This document shows positions 13,357-25,974 of a DNA stretch of 64,000 nt, in pieces. The translations under genes were made by a program, and so were the position numbers. How positions within the stretch are numbered: the stretch's first letter is position 1; each line of letters opens with the position of its first letter. The notes beneath the pieces were generated by a model, which was given only the letters and a program-made list of their open reading frames with translations, did not search any database and was not told the origin of the DNA. The DNA is from Cladobotryum mycophilum (taxonomy: Eukaryota; Ascomycota; Sordariomycetes; Hypocreales; Hypocreaceae): contig CM071590.1 in assembly GCA_036429605.1 (NCBI GenBank), positions 6,696,001-6,760,000 of the forward strand. Direction: 5' to 3'.

Positions 13357-13365
13357 TATATAAAG
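13357..13365 (+). promoter_or_regulatory. TATA box
   Basis: TATATAAAG lies about 150 bp before the chosen ATG at 13511. This supports that start over the in-frame upstream codon near 13463. Confidence 0.4.
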
Positions 13366-13510
13366 ACGCTCTCACTGCACGTCCAATACTCTTAGTAGAT
13401 GGCCCATCGGTCACTTCTATTGATCCCTCCCGCTACCCAAGCAGTTCCCTTCAACAACACCATTGCCCATTTCTCAAGTCCTATCAAATTACCATTTTCT
13501 GGCTTTCAAT

Positions 13511-14594
13511 ATGGCCTTGGACTTCCATGGGCCTGCCATTGCCAATGGCAACATGCCCGTTGGCTCCATCGGCATGCGCGCCTCTCATGCTGACAAGGTG
13601 GTCTTCCATCGCCGGGGTCCGGAGCCCTTCCATTTCGACGATAGTAAGCTCGGTACCGTCGTTCCAGTGCTAGGAGAAATTGAAGGATATAATGTCAACA
13701 TCACCAACTTGCATGATATCTTTGGAATCAATGCTACAAACTTTGGCAAGGTTCCCAAGCGCATGGTCGTCCCAGCTCTCAAAGGCCGACACACCGTTGA
13801 GAACTGGTATGAGACCTCTGGCTATCTCTACGTTGTCGAACCCGAGGCTTGGATCCCCGAGATCCTACTTCTCAACAACCTTCCAGCCTCCAAGTTCATC
13901 ACCCAACACGAGAAGGAGTCTGAAACAATCACCGAGACTAAGTTCAATGCTGGGACATCTGCCGAGCTCACTATCTCGGCACGTGCTTCGTACTTTGGTG
14001 TTACTGCAGAGGCCAAGTCTCACAGTAGCATGTCATTCCAGTATACGAAGTCGACAACGACCAAAGAAACGCTCAAGACAACAGGAAAAACCGGAGATCA
14101 ACCCGTCTATCAACTTGCTCTCTATCCTCTTCTGAAGTGCAAGGTCATCAAGAGACAGCGGATTGAGTATACTATCAACGACAGCAGTGAGGAGATTAAG
14201 TGGGGAACTCACAGCTATGAGAAATGGTTTTGGGATAACCACTACGTTAATCCCAACCGGCTTGATGAAGTTGAGAAGGCTACGTTGCACCCTGTTCCGA
14301 TGGAAGGCAATGGACTGGGCAACAAGGCATATATGCTCCCTGTTCCACAACTGACCAAGTCTGGCGAGCTTGATGTTCTTACGCTTCTGACCCGAACGGG
14401 GTGGAAGGGCTGGTACAGATATGATGCACACGAATGGGAGAATGTCAACATGGAAATCACCGTCGCAGCACCTGACAACCATGTGGCTTTTAGACCCGCT
14501 ATGACTTGGACAACACTGGTAAGTTTACGAAGATTGCATTGCTATTAATGAACCCGTACTAATTATAAAATAGCCTCCGTTGAGTCCTAGTTAA
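13511..14594 (+). CDS. Protein of unknown family with S/T-rich beta segment, possible aerolysin-like pore former
   Basis: Two exons (13511-14518 and 14574-14594) with a 55-nt intron (GTAAGT donor, TACTAAT branch, TAG acceptor) give 342 residues ending PPLSPS. No signal peptide is evident. The N-terminal third has an aromatic, Pro-rich stretch. Residues about 145-200 form an alternating Ser/Thr/acidic segment (ESETITETKF ... SSMSFQYTKSTTT). Such amphipathic S/T-rich strands are characteristic of the membrane-inserting region of aerolysin-type beta-pore-forming proteins. A Trp-rich C-terminal region follows (KWFWDNHY, GWKGWYRYDAHEW). I do not recognise a named family, and the pore-former reading is inference from composition. 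Alternatives: a lectin-like or crystal-toxin-domain protein. The frame is intact. Confidence 0.6.
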
Positions 14595-15084
14595 GGTAAT
14601 TAGCATTGTAAGGAGAAGACAAGGATGCTGCTGAACAAGGTTGAAAGCCGAGGATGAGGAGGATTACTTTCTTGTAGAAGACTTTATAAAGTTCTTCTCA
14701 TACTAGCTTATAATAGTTTAAAACCAATTCAAGTAAAGTTGTTTTTTATACCTTGTAAACTGCGGAGCGATGTGCGATTTATTTGTCATTGACCTTTGTG
14801 ACACTGTGTACGACACCTCTTTATTATCCTTTAGCACCTAAATTCTGATATGTGGAGATTGTCTATACACCTACCTAGACATACCGATTCTTTTTTATCT
14901 TCATGTGCTTCGACTGCTTCTTCTGTGTTGATCGTAGTCTTTTAGCTTCTTCAAATATTATTAACTGATAGCTGGTACTGCCTAACTTGATGGGTCGTTT
15001 ATCGGCTTGTCTCAGCAGTAGTAGACTAGACCTCGAAGAAGATAACGAGGAGGAGAATATGTGGAAGAGAGGAGAGCCATCCAT
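14595..15084. other. Convergent intergenic spacer
   Basis: AT-rich spacer between two convergent genes. It probably contains both 3' untranslated regions; no gene is seen. Confidence 0.5.
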
Positions 15085-17050
15085 CTAACCCGATATCTGC
15101 GATGTGCCCCAATCCCAAGGCTTCAGTGTAGTACCCTGTGCGGGAAGTATAAGGGCGAGGCGGCTCCCCCACACTTCAACGCCTGGTGTAGGATCCTCCA
15201 TGTTCCAGAATTCTGTGACCCCGAAGAATTCCTTCAGAATGTCTCTCTTCATTGGTTTTTGTGACGCGGTGTACGGCACCTCCTCCTCATCGTTCAAGAC
15301 CCTAAGCAGGTATGGCCGCATGTAGACGGGCAAAGCGTCAGCAAGATCCGTATGAAGGCGGAGCAGCGACATCTCTTCCCTGGGAACTGTATTCTTCTTC
15401 ACCCTGATGAGGGCGGCACACACTGCCCTATTTTTATGGTCCGGAATGCCAAAGGTAAAGCCTTCAGCAATGTAAGGGAGATTGGTGAGAGCGTCCTCTA
15501 CCAGTATTCTCGGGATTCGTCCAATGACTATTGGAATATTAATTTGGATCTTGGTGGGGAAGGGTGCTTAACCAGGCGGAATAGTACTCACAATATTCTC
15601 GAGCTCGGCCATCAAAAATACTCACCGTCGACTATGTGTCCCAGGTCTCCCGTCTTCAAGTATCCTTCCTCAACAAAGGCCTCTTGGGTAGCTTTTTCGT
15701 TGCCAATGTATCTATAATACATCAATCAGTGTTCCTAAACCTCGATTCAGGATGACGTAGCGTTCCGTTCATTTACTTACTTTGTCAGCATCCACGGACT
15801 CTTGACAAGAACCTCACCGTGATCACCGTTTGCCAGTTTCACGTCCACGGGCGGATCCGTGACCAGGATACCCACTGAGCGCTGTACATGTGGCGATGAG
15901 AATGTATTTCCAAGGAATCAAATCGCAAGAGTCTCTGTACGACTTACCGGATTATTGGTAGGTTTGCTAATGTCCGTTTGCATCACCCCACCACCACATT
16001 CTGTCGATCCGTAGCCATTCTGGACTGGCAATCCCGTCAAATCAGCCCAAAATCCCAACACCGTAGGTGCGAGAATGGCACCACTGCATTTGATTTTGCC
16101 CAAATTTTTAAAGCCGTTGATGTAATGCTTCCTTTTTTTAGCCTGAAGATTATTGAGCTTTTTAGTATACACGTTCATTATTTTTCGAAGCAAAGTTGGG
16201 TTGAATATGAGGTTCGTAATCCGATGATCTCTCAAAACCTCCCAGAAATCTTCTGCGGGGGCCTGTTGCTTGAGTATGTAGACTGGCATTCCTGCAATAA
16301 GTAGATTTATGAGACTGGCAAATCCTCCTCTCCAATGTGGTGGCTGATAGCTAAGTGCACCGCCCCCTTGATTCATAGCACGCTGAAGCACAAGGCACTG
16401 TCTGGGAAGCACCGCTGCTTTGGGTATTCCCGTAGTCCCTGAGGTGAACATGACTACTCCAGGACCTCCCGGAGCCAGGCTGAGATCCTCATCGATTCCA
16501 ATATCAACATCATTCAGCGGAGAAGCGTCGCTGGAGACGAGGAGCGTGGTGAGGTCCGATTCTCCTTGCTTCTTGACGTAATCCCTTATTTTGCCCGCAT
16601 GATCGATATGAGAGCCACCCATAAGGATAGATGTCACCTTTGCCTCTGAGATAAAATGGTATGCTTCCTCAGCAAGAAGTCCAGATGCTAGACTGCCGTC
16701 AGCTGACCGTTTCATTGTATAGTATCCTCAACGTGCTTACCAAAAGGGAGGCATGCACCGCCCATTGCTCGAATTGTAAATAATGCGACAATAAATTCAT
16801 AACCTCCGCACGTCAGGGCACACACATACGGATATTCCTCGCGCAATAGTCCGTGGTTGTTCAATGTCGAGGGAGGGAGGTTCGCTCGAAGTGAATCGCG
16901 TGTCTTGACGATATCTCCAAGAAGCTCAGCATATGTCTTATCGAATCCATATGCATCGTGGATAATTTGACCAGTCGTTAGCTTGGCGGATTCAAGTAGC
17001 TTCACCAGGACGGGATCCTTTGGGAACCTTCTGATTTTGTCAGTGGCCAT
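15085..17050 (-). CDS. AMP-binding acyl-CoA ligase (adenylate-forming enzyme)
   Basis: Adenylate-forming enzyme that would activate a carboxylic acid as acyl-AMP and pass it to CoA or a carrier protein. Exon 1 is 17050-16741, exon 2 16687-15948, exon 3 15881-15781, exon 4 from 15711, and the last exon ends at 15085. Exon lengths keep phase through the first three introns (53, 66 and 69 nt). Visible core motifs: A3 MFTSGTTGIPKAAVLPR, A5 GYGSTECGGG and A7 LKTGDLG. The C-terminal subdomain carries LPYIAEGFTFGIPDH and a late basic stretch, SQKPMKRDI. The splice pattern between 15440 and 15620 is uncertain: the stretch after HIVDG reads FDGRARE in a different frame across a T5 run, so the A8 hinge is not cleanly recovered. 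It sits between two PKS genes, which fits a starter-unit or release-loading role (inference). About 560 residues. Confidence 0.8.
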
Positions 17051-18168
17051 ATCTCATTCTCTGCTTGTTGCTGCTGGCCCTTTTTCTTTTTCTTTTTACG
17101 AAGAAATGAGACTAGAAAATGAGAATTTCTTCCAGATATAACGTACCTAGATGGGTGCGGCTTGGTGACTAGGATTTCCAACGGTAGGTAGGTAGACGTA
17201 AAGCTAAGATGAAGAAGGCCGGAACCGGCAATTATAGACCCTTAAATACTGTGAAGGTATCTGTATGATGTAATTTGTCTTCCAAGGTTCAATTTACCTA
17301 AGATACAGTAGCCCCGTACGCTACTTGCAAGTCATCGGATCATAGGTAGCTGTGGCTAAATAGCGGTGAAGTTGTCGTGACTTCAGATGATTAAAGAAGC
17401 GACGCCATCACGCGTCTTCTAGTCTAGCCTCTGTAAAGAAGCAATTTGTTTTTGTGTCTGGTGCTTATTCATTTTCTAAGCAAAAATCAAGTAACCATAC
17501 ACTCCGACTACTTGGCGACTACGGCGTACTTGGCGTGCATTGACAGACTGAAATGTGGCATCTGCTTATCCAGTATCGATGTTAGTGTATTGGGGGAGCA
17601 AAACGAGGCTTCTAACTTGATGTGGGTAGACGAGGGGTCATCATCTTCGTAACGGCTCGGATCATCGCTAAAAAGAATCGGTCACTATTATCCACTTCGG
17701 TAGTACGATGGAAGGTATGTTGGAATGATGTCGACAGGAATTAGCTTGACAAATCACATCCTCTGTGTAGATTTTGGGTCCATAGACCTCAACATGTGCA
17801 TGAGAAATAGTTTTGAATTGTTATAAATATAGTAATTGAATTTAGCAAAGGTTCTTTTAGTATAGTCACTAAAAGAAAATATAAAACAAATATAGTTGCG
17901 GCCTTCTGTAGACAGCCAACCTATCTAGTGCTAGAGATCGGCGGTGTCGGATCAGTTGAGGGGGTAGTTTGCAGGCTGTGGTTTTACTCAGGCCCGTTCC
18001 ATTGGTTTACGGGAAATTATGCTGTTCAACTCAATTTGGGGGTGCACAAAACCAATAATTCTGATTGACAAAGTTAATTGATAAGCTCATATAGCAGGGC
18101 AGAACAGACTAGAGAGAGAGTCTGGGTACCGACGAGACCATGAAGTCTCTATAGCAGTGGTAACTGCA
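17051..18168. other. Intergenic, promoter region of the ligase gene
   Basis: The ligase promoter should lie in the first few hundred bases. The part near 17810-17900 is strongly AT-rich. No coding signal beyond 70 codons. Confidence 0.4.
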
Positions 18169-19010
18169 TTATCTACCGTGTAAACCTCCATCAATTGGCA
18201 TGCGAACCCCAGTAACATAGTTCGAGGCAGAGCTGCATAAGAACAAAGTGACTCCCTTGAAGTCTTCTGGAAGACCCCATCTCCCGGCCGGAGTACGTTC
18301 CAGGATTTTCTCTTTGAAGCCAGGTTCGTTCTCGAGATAGGGGCGTGTAAGCGGGGTAAGGATATATCTGTTGAAACATCAGTCGGCCTGTCAACCTTCC
18401 CTTCAAATAAGAAGATATTTGCGTACCCAGGACAAAGACAATTGACTTGGATATTATGCTCTGCCCACTCATTGGCAAAAGCTGATGTAAACTGATTGAC
18501 GGCGCCCTTTGTTCCAGCATAGACGGAGAGGTTTACAGTGGCAATCATGCTCGTCACGGAAGAGACATTGAGAACCTTGCCACCCTTTCCGGTAGCAATC
18601 ATGCGCTTGCCGACCTCTTGTGTCATGACATAGGTAGCTCTCATGTTGATATTGAAGATCCTCTCACGGAACTCGTCGTCCACATCGACTATGGACTTGT
18701 GCCCACTCACCCCCGCGCAATTGATGAGAATGTCAATCTGATGGCCATCGCGCTCTGCGATTTCTGCCACAGTCCGTTTGATTTCGTCCACGCTAGCAAG
18801 GTCGCAGTCATACACACTGACCTTCACAGGCAACTTAGCGAGAGTCTCCTTAGTTTCGGTGTTGGTGTCACCAGGGATCTGGACAATGATGATGTTAGCT
18901 CCCGCTTCGGCAAGGGCCTCCGCCATAGCGCCACCGATTCCTCCATTAGCACCAGTGATGACGGCTGTCTTGCCGTCCACGCGAAAGAGGTCGAGAACCG
19001 GATTCGACAT
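18169..19010 (-). CDS. Short-chain dehydrogenase/reductase (SDR), classical type
   Basis: NAD(P)-dependent oxidoreductase, 260 residues from two exons (19010-18427 and 18367-18169) with a 59-nt intron (18368-18426). Splicing joins NCLCPG to YILTPLTRPY and restores a normal SDR C-terminus ending MPIDGGLHGR. Visible motifs: cofactor loop TGANGGIG (residues about 19-26), NCAG (about 98-101), catalytic Ser in NVSSVTS, and YAGTK with the catalytic Tyr and Lys. The family resemblance is to 2-deoxy-D-gluconate 3-dehydrogenase and related 3-ketoacyl reductase-like enzymes. The substrate is unknown; in this setting a polyketide carbonyl or hydroxyl is plausible. I chose the Met of MSNPVLDLF at 19010 over the one 22 codons upstream because the upstream part looks non-coding. 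The frame is intact. Confidence 0.85.
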
Positions 19011-20987
19011 GGTGAAGATGATGGAGCGCTGACTGAGATGCAACTTTGTCGGGAAACGAAAGAAATTAGGCCACACGTTGATGAAGGAAATTGAGTAAAT
19101 AAATGCGCGAAAACTCAGAGTAGCTGCTATTTATCTCACGTCATATCCCCGCTCTTGAACAGCCGACAGTGTCTTGTCTCATGCTAACTCGACTGACCTG
19201 CGGCTTGCCTCTTATTCGAGATGACCCACACAAAGGCTTTTCCACCCCGCACCGGGACGGATCGGTTCTCGCCGGTTACAAAGTATGGAAAGTACAAGAG
19301 GATTTGAAGATCAATGCATGCCATATGCGGTGTGGAATTGGGATGCTTGATATGAACATATATGCAAGGTATCTAATTTATTCGTTAGGACTGACTAGTA
19401 GTTATCAGATGCTAGGTAACTTATTATTGAGAACTCCTTCCTTCTTACTACTTTTCAGCCCTCTATGGCTAGTGACTGCTCAGTAGGCCAGGCTCTTGAG
19501 CTAACAGAGAGACTTCTTGTTTCGAACATTCAGATTCGCGCAAGCCCATATTCTGTCTGTCCAAATAGCCCAGTCCCATTACTCTCATTCCTACACCCTA
19601 GCCACCGACTTTCGACGTCTTTTCTGGCCAATTGGAAAAATACACCATTTCTTATACTTTGTCTCTCTTCTTCCATATGTAGCTTGCAGTGTGGTGTTCT
19701 TTGGGCCATTCGTTATTACATACCTCTCCTCCTCTTGGTCGACAATCTTCAGAAAACCACGGTTCTTCTCCACCGAGTCTGGTCTAGTGATTAGCAATTC
19801 CTCCATTATATGGGTTGTTAGAATAGCCAGAATGCTACAGTTTGTAAGCTTGCTAGATATAACACAGACTGGACTATCCTCTATAGCTACAACCTCATCC
19901 TCTCTGTCCCAGATACAAAATATAAATGGTGCCAGATGATGACCGATTGGGTGAAATTTCCCATTCTCTACAGCCTCAGTGGTAATATGGTACGTTGGAT
20001 TTGGAAGGCAGAATATATTTAGGGAGTGGTTCAGTGCTCGATGTAATAACAAAAGCAACATGAATGCACAATCACGACAGTACCTTGTCCACATTACTCA
20101 GAGATTTGGCCCTCTAACATTTTGGCATTTGTAGTGTCAACTAGAGGTTGGGCAACTTTAGTCGCTTTTCCTAAGTCGTATAAGAATAGTAGCTTATAAT
20201 CTCAAGCTGCCTTGTCAGGGGCCAAATGTTCAGAACATACGTGCGCCGCCGACTGTGGCACATGCGCAGAATTGGTTCTGGATCCACAACAATGTCTTCA
20301 CCAATCCTAAAATAGGTGATTAAACAAACTACGAAAGTAGAATGAAGGACATGCACATATGCTTCCCAAGTTACATGATTGCCGTTGTGGAGTCGACAAT
20401 GGTTTCATTCATGTCCAACGGGAAGCTAATGATGGGAATCTACTGTGATGGAAGGCTTACAGTCGCTTCGATTTCACCATCCTGGTTCTGCAGTTTGGAC
20501 TGAAGGTATAATTGTGTTAGAACAAACGAGGGTTAGTGTAGCCTAGGCGTTTATTCAAGGTTGTTGATTGAGACGAATAAAAGCTCCTCTAACATTCATA
20601 ACACCTCACATGTTATTTGGAAAGGTTGTTGGTCATGACGGCCAGCACTCGGAACTTTCGGATCCACCAGATAGGAAACGAAGCCATTGGTAGGGGGATA
20701 AGGAAACAATAGCGGTGCAACGCACGTTCACTGATCGTCCAGGTACCATTAACGAAAGAAAAGTTTGAGTTAGGGCCAACAATCTATAATTGTGTTTGAC
20801 AAGGATAACATGGTGGCGCACACAAAAGGACGGCGACAATAGAGTGTAGTGTTCAAACAATGAGGATAAGACGAACGATGAATATAAGTAATGCTGATTG
20901 ACTGCTACTGTTTCTGAAGACTGCTCTACTCTCCCTCTCTATTTTATATTATTACACCTGGAACTCATAACATCTTTGCGATACGCC
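19011..20987. other. Divergent intergenic region, 2 kb
   Basis: Separates the divergent SDR and MFS genes and must hold both promoters. Overlapping opposite-strand frames occur at 19517-19939 (+) and 19591-20094 (-). Both read through low-complexity or hydrophobic stretches and neither shows a domain. AT-rich near 20940. Confidence 0.4.
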
Positions 20988-22605
20988 ATGAAGGTTAGAA
21001 GAGTGCCGTTTTATGTGCGGACTGGTGTTGTCACTTCATTTGTCGCCATACTCTTTGGGTAGGTCTGCAGCCAATTCTCCCTCAATCTCATCACATCTCG
21101 AGGAATATTGTGCTGGAAATGTTAATTTGTATTGATCTGTGAGTAGACTTGACACTGGAAGCATTGGTCCTGTAACCTCTATGCCATCTTTCAAATCCAC
21201 AGTTGGATCCTTTTCGGCAACTATTCACGGCGTTATTGTCTCTGCCATTCTCATTCCCGGGGCCATCACTGCTCTTGTCGCTGGAGCACTTGCGCATCGC
21301 TTTGGGCATGCAAAAGTTATCGCTCTCGGGTCGCTCATCTATGGGATCGGAGCAGCAGTTGAGTGCGGCGCGCCCAGTCTCGGCGGATTCATCTTTGGCC
21401 GTTTAGTCAAAGGTGTTGGCAATGGTCTTTTTCTCAGCAATGTCTTTGTACAAGTATCGGAGATATCCCCGGCGCGCGTTCGAGGAGTGATGACTGCTCT
21501 TCCACAGTTTATTACAGTTTTGGGCATAGTTATCGGATATTTTATCTGTTACGGGGCATCACGCTTGGGAGATTCGTCTTCGTCATGGAGGATTCCTCCG
21601 GGCATCGCCTCTGGTCTTGGATTGCTTCTGTCAGGGACGTACTGGCTGACCCCTCCGTCTCCACGGTGGCTAGTTTCGAGGGGGCGGGTGACTGAAGCAT
21701 ACGATATGGCTAAGCGACTGGGATTTGAGCAGGACGAACAAGATGAGCTTCTTGGTCACTCAATGACGTCCGACCCCGCGGAGGAAGCAAACAGCTTGAC
21801 ACTCTATGATGCCTTATACCTCACTCTAGTGGAATTTAGAGAGGCATTCTCCCATTCTTTTAGAGGCAGGACTGCATTTGGATGCTTTCTCTTAGGCATG
21901 CAACAATTCAGCGGAATTGATGGCGTTCTGTATTACGCTCCTGTTCTCTTCACGCAGGCCGGCCTCAGTGGAGACCAAGCGACCTTTTTAGCTTCCGGGG
22001 TCTCTGCTATCACGATGCTGGCTGTTACTATTCCAGCCACCCTTTTCGCAGATCATTGGGGTCGAAGGATCTCCAGCATCATCGGCGGCATACTCATCAC
22101 AGCGTTAATGCTGGTCATGGGCTCACTGTACGCTGCCAATGTAGTGTCAACGACCTCAGGAGCAGGTAGGTGGGTCGTGATAGTATCCATTTACCTTTTT
22201 GCGATAACGTATAGCTGCACTTGGGCGATCAGCTTCCGCACCTTTCTTGTGGAAAGCCTGCCGAGGAAGACCCGCAGTAGTGCCTCAAGCCTAGCACAAA
22301 GTTGTAATTGGGTAAGTTTACGGAGAAGTCAACTCTAAACCCAATGGAAAAGCTGATCCCGCACCTTCAAGGTTGCAAACTACATCGTCGCTCTCATTAC
22401 GCCAATCCTCATCTCCAAAACACTATTCGGCGTGTACTATCTATTCGCTTTCTGCTCACTGCTTTGCACCGTCATCGTTTCGTTGTACATGGTGGAAACA
22501 AAGGGATTGAGCTTGGAGGCCATTGAACAAAGACACACTGAGAGACAGTCTGGTGCAATGGAAGAATCTACTACAATAGTTCGGTATGGAGCTGCTGTGA
22601 AATGA
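20988..22605 (+). CDS. MFS sugar-porter-type transporter
   Basis: Twelve-helix major facilitator of the sugar porter family, 489 residues. Exons are 20988-21058, 21147-22311 and 22372-22605. The introns (88 and 60 nt) join LFG to LDTGSIGP and SCNW to VANYIVALITP. Signatures: GLDTGSIGP at the end of TM1, GRLVKGVGNG in TM4, the PPSPRWLVSRGR motif after TM6 (PESPR in canonical members), QQFSGIDGVLYYAP in TM7 and the C-terminal VETKGLSLEAIE. Sugar porters in fungal gene clusters can carry sugars, quinate-like acids or products; the substrate is not readable from sequence. It is divergent from the SDR and followed by the P450. Intact frame with good splice sites. Confidence 0.88.
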
Positions 22606-25600
22606 GACAAGCCAAGCTAGTGTAACGTAATTATATCAATTGACGCGCGCTGTATTGCGAGGCTTCTTTCAAGACTACGAAAGAGTGCAATTTTGGGAGA
22701 TTTCAAATCCAGCTCAAATCGTGGCCTAACGGCAGACGCGTTGGTGAACGGCCACCAACTCCACCTCGCAGCTAAATCGAATTCTATGCGACGCGAGTTG
22801 CTATGGAAATCATGCCTCTAAATATCGTGTCGAATCCACTCGAGGCTAACGCAAAATGGTAGGACAGTCACTAAATACCGACAAAACACTCTATGTTGCT
22901 GTGAGGTTCGCTAATAAAACATACCAAGTCTCGTAGTTGAAGAGCCAAGGAGCGCTGAAGATACAGGGGAAAGTGGAACAATAGGGGTCTTAGCTTTGTC
23001 TAAATCTATTCAGATTACACAGTAATAGACGAGGTCTAATCAGCTAGCTGTATTTGGCCAGTTTTGGGACATTCGTTACGGAAACACGGATGCTCTCCAA
23101 CAGATCCCTCCCCTTAGGGCCAACGTTGATAGAAAGCTAAAGTTAGTTTCCAGAGGAATTACCCATGCGGTTGGTCCGGAATGCGTGACTTTTTATGAGC
23201 CGTTCTCATTCTCATAAATTCTCACGTTTGACCTCCTATCGTCACCATCATCTGTGGCTCTCAGAGTACCTCCTAGCATGTAATGCAGTGGGTCTTAACA
23301 GTTCTTATTAAACTTGGGTGTTCGAGCTCGTACAGAGGCTCTGATTAGTCTCAACGCTTCGCTCAGCTTCCATTAGCAACGATCAATCATGACCTACCCT
23401 ATAAAAGCCAAAGAACTCACATTATTAAATGTTTGCAATGCAATAAGCCTAAGTAAACCGTAATGGTCATTGCATGTGTGCATTCTAAGCACCAAATTAC
23501 CTTTTAAAACCAGTAGAAAAGTATTAGAACTACTAGATCCCGGTATTGATATTTGGTGTCATATATCTAATTTGTCAAGGCATGTCTATAAGCAATTTTA
23601 ATAATGGTAGGGATAGTGTTATAAAATATTCTGCTCTATTCTTAAGTGATCCGTTTAATTGTCTATTAATATTTATTTATGACTAAAGCCACACATCTAC
23701 TATTCATCTAAGCCTAAAAAGTGAACTGACTATTATTACTAGAGATACCACTTATCCCATAGTGCGTTTGGCTGTGGTATAGAATACCTAATAGATTAAC
23801 TGATCCCCATTTGCAATATTTCCTCTTGAGCCATATTCGATCTGACCATTTCCCAAAAACCAGAATATAAATGCCAATACCACAGTGCATGCACCCTCAT
23901 ATATCTTCTAGAGAGTCCATCAAACTAGTTAGGCCAAACACGTATGTCATACCATCTTTACTACCTTTGGTACACCTCAGTATCTTTTTCTCTAGAATAG
24001 CCTATTACTACTACACATGGCCTAGCATCCGGGGGTCAAAAAGCACCGCCGGTCTGATAATAGTATTTTGTATGTGGTGACCGGCGGTGTTTTTTGACCC
24101 CCTTGCCTAGTGCGTTTAGCATCCATTGATGCTCGCTATCCGCCGAGTACTGCTACGGTTCCATTAATATTCGCACAAAACTCTGGTTTGTTGCTAAAGT
24201 CGATGTTCGCAGCGGTGTTGATAGGATTTAGACGAGTTAAATGCTAAGTTATACTCCAGGTAGTGTGGAACTACCCCTCTCGTAACCACCGACGAACCAC
24301 GAGCGTTGCAAACCATTACCAGCACCAAAAACCAGTCGAAGTTTATTCAGTCTCTATGCCATGTTCAGACGGTACGATTAAGTGAATCTAAAGGGACGAT
24401 AAAATGGTTTGAAGGCAGGGAGAGAGTCAGCTATTGGACATATTGGATCAGCATAGGACTCAAACAAGCAAACACTTAGCAATCACAATGGGGGACCTAC
24501 CGATGAATGATACCCATCCTCAATTGCAAGGACATATTAGAGGTACTTCTAATAGTAGCAAGATGGGGATATTGCGGTGTCGCAGCCATAACGTAAAGGG
24601 TGCATCCAGGAGCTTGCGAGGCAAACTTGGAAGAAAGGAATCTATCCCCAATATAAAATTAGCTACAATATCGAGCACACGATCCTCGTAGAGACTGCCG
24701 AGAGGAATAAACCACAGTTCACGAGCCATAAAACTCTCCGACGGACTCCTTGTTCGTGCCATTGCTCCCCGCTCATCAAGCCAGCATCCCCATATGAGCA
24801 CGTTTCAACCACTACCAATAGTAGAATCTCTCTACGCATGAATTTGGATTATCCATAAATTCAATTATTATTAACAAACTTGGATTACCAGAAGAAGCCA
24901 ATTTGGCCAAAATGGAAGTGCTGGGTCGTACAACCTTTATTTTTTTTATTGCTTTTTCACCTACTCTTCGCCCTTCTGCTGCATTTTTGCAGCGATGATT
25001 CAGCCCAAGGAGGATTTTATTAGATTGGAAGCGATGGAAGGAGGCATGGCGGAAGCCAAGCCTTCAATTTTCAGTTCAGGGCGGAATCGATTTTGGGCCC
25101 AGTGCTAAGAAATGCCATACTTGTAATCCTATTACTGTCAACGCATCTCCGCTGTTGTCTTTCCTGCTTTCCTTGTCACCGTTCCAAGCAAGCTTGCGTC
25201 GCAGACATTCATGCTGGTAGAGTGGGAATAACGATTCGACGCTGTGTACTCCATACTCTGGGGGCTCCTCACATGGCTACATCAACTTGGAAAACTTGGC
25301 AAGACATGCAAGCCTCAATGATTGGCACGATAGCAATGATTTCGCGCAATCCCAGTCACGGTCAGAGTGACATCCGGTCGAGACATGTCAAGTACATATA
25401 CACCGCTCGTACCGCGTCAGGCGCTGCAAATGGAGCACGTTGATTAGGCACAAACGGAGGGGTTGCCGCAGGCATATGCAAGTTTAAACTAGAATGGTGG
25501 GGTAAGAGTAGCCGCATGCAATTATTCACCACAAACTGCCATTTCTTGCCCATCCAATCCAACCCTTGAACCATTCCTCCACCTTCTCCGTACAATGGAC

Positions 25601-25974
25601 ACGATCTACCGAAGTGGTATCAGTACCAGTCGAACATGTACAAGTATACTCCGGTGCGATTAAGACACTAGCTGAATCGTATGCGGGTCTCATTACTGCC
25701 ACTATCCTGGATCGGGAGTGACACGTCTATCATGTGGATGGACATGCAGTATTACTCATATTGTCGTAGACATTCTTGGAAAAACAAGAGCAACTTGACT
25801 CCCCGTCGATAGAGGACTTTTTTCTCTTTTCTTTTTGGTCATGAGGCTTGCCGCACTGCGGTTGCATATATTTCCATAGATCTGATCCTTTTCTAAACCT
25901 TTTCATACAAGTTGCCTGTCGAGGTTGCCCCTATTCACCTGACGTCTACACATTGAACTCCAGTTAGATTCACA
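22606..25974. other. Gene-free 3.4-kb stretch with an inverted repeat
   Basis: AT-rich, especially 23400-23850. Only short frames on both strands (up to 116 codons) without domains. It contains the long inverted repeat annotated at 24031-24102. The end nearest 25975 must include the P450 promoter. Confidence 0.45.
24031..24102. repeat. 24-bp inverted repeat with 24-nt loop
   Basis: The left arm at 24031-24054 (starts GGGGGTCAAAAAGCACC) and the right arm at 24079-24102 (ends TTTTTTGACCCCC) are reverse complements with a single mismatch. The hexamer GCCTAG flanks the structure at 24020-24025 and 24105-24110, so it may be a very small insertion with a target duplication. As RNA or single-stranded DNA it would form a strong GC-capped hairpin. 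Confidence 0.85.

Noticed and set aside
19517..20094. Opposite-strand frames of 140 and 167 codons
   Set aside because: They overlap each other, show no domain and have no splice or promoter support.
25093..25443. 116-codon frame with a leader-like start
   Set aside because: No proper ATG at its start, no family, no neighbours in support.
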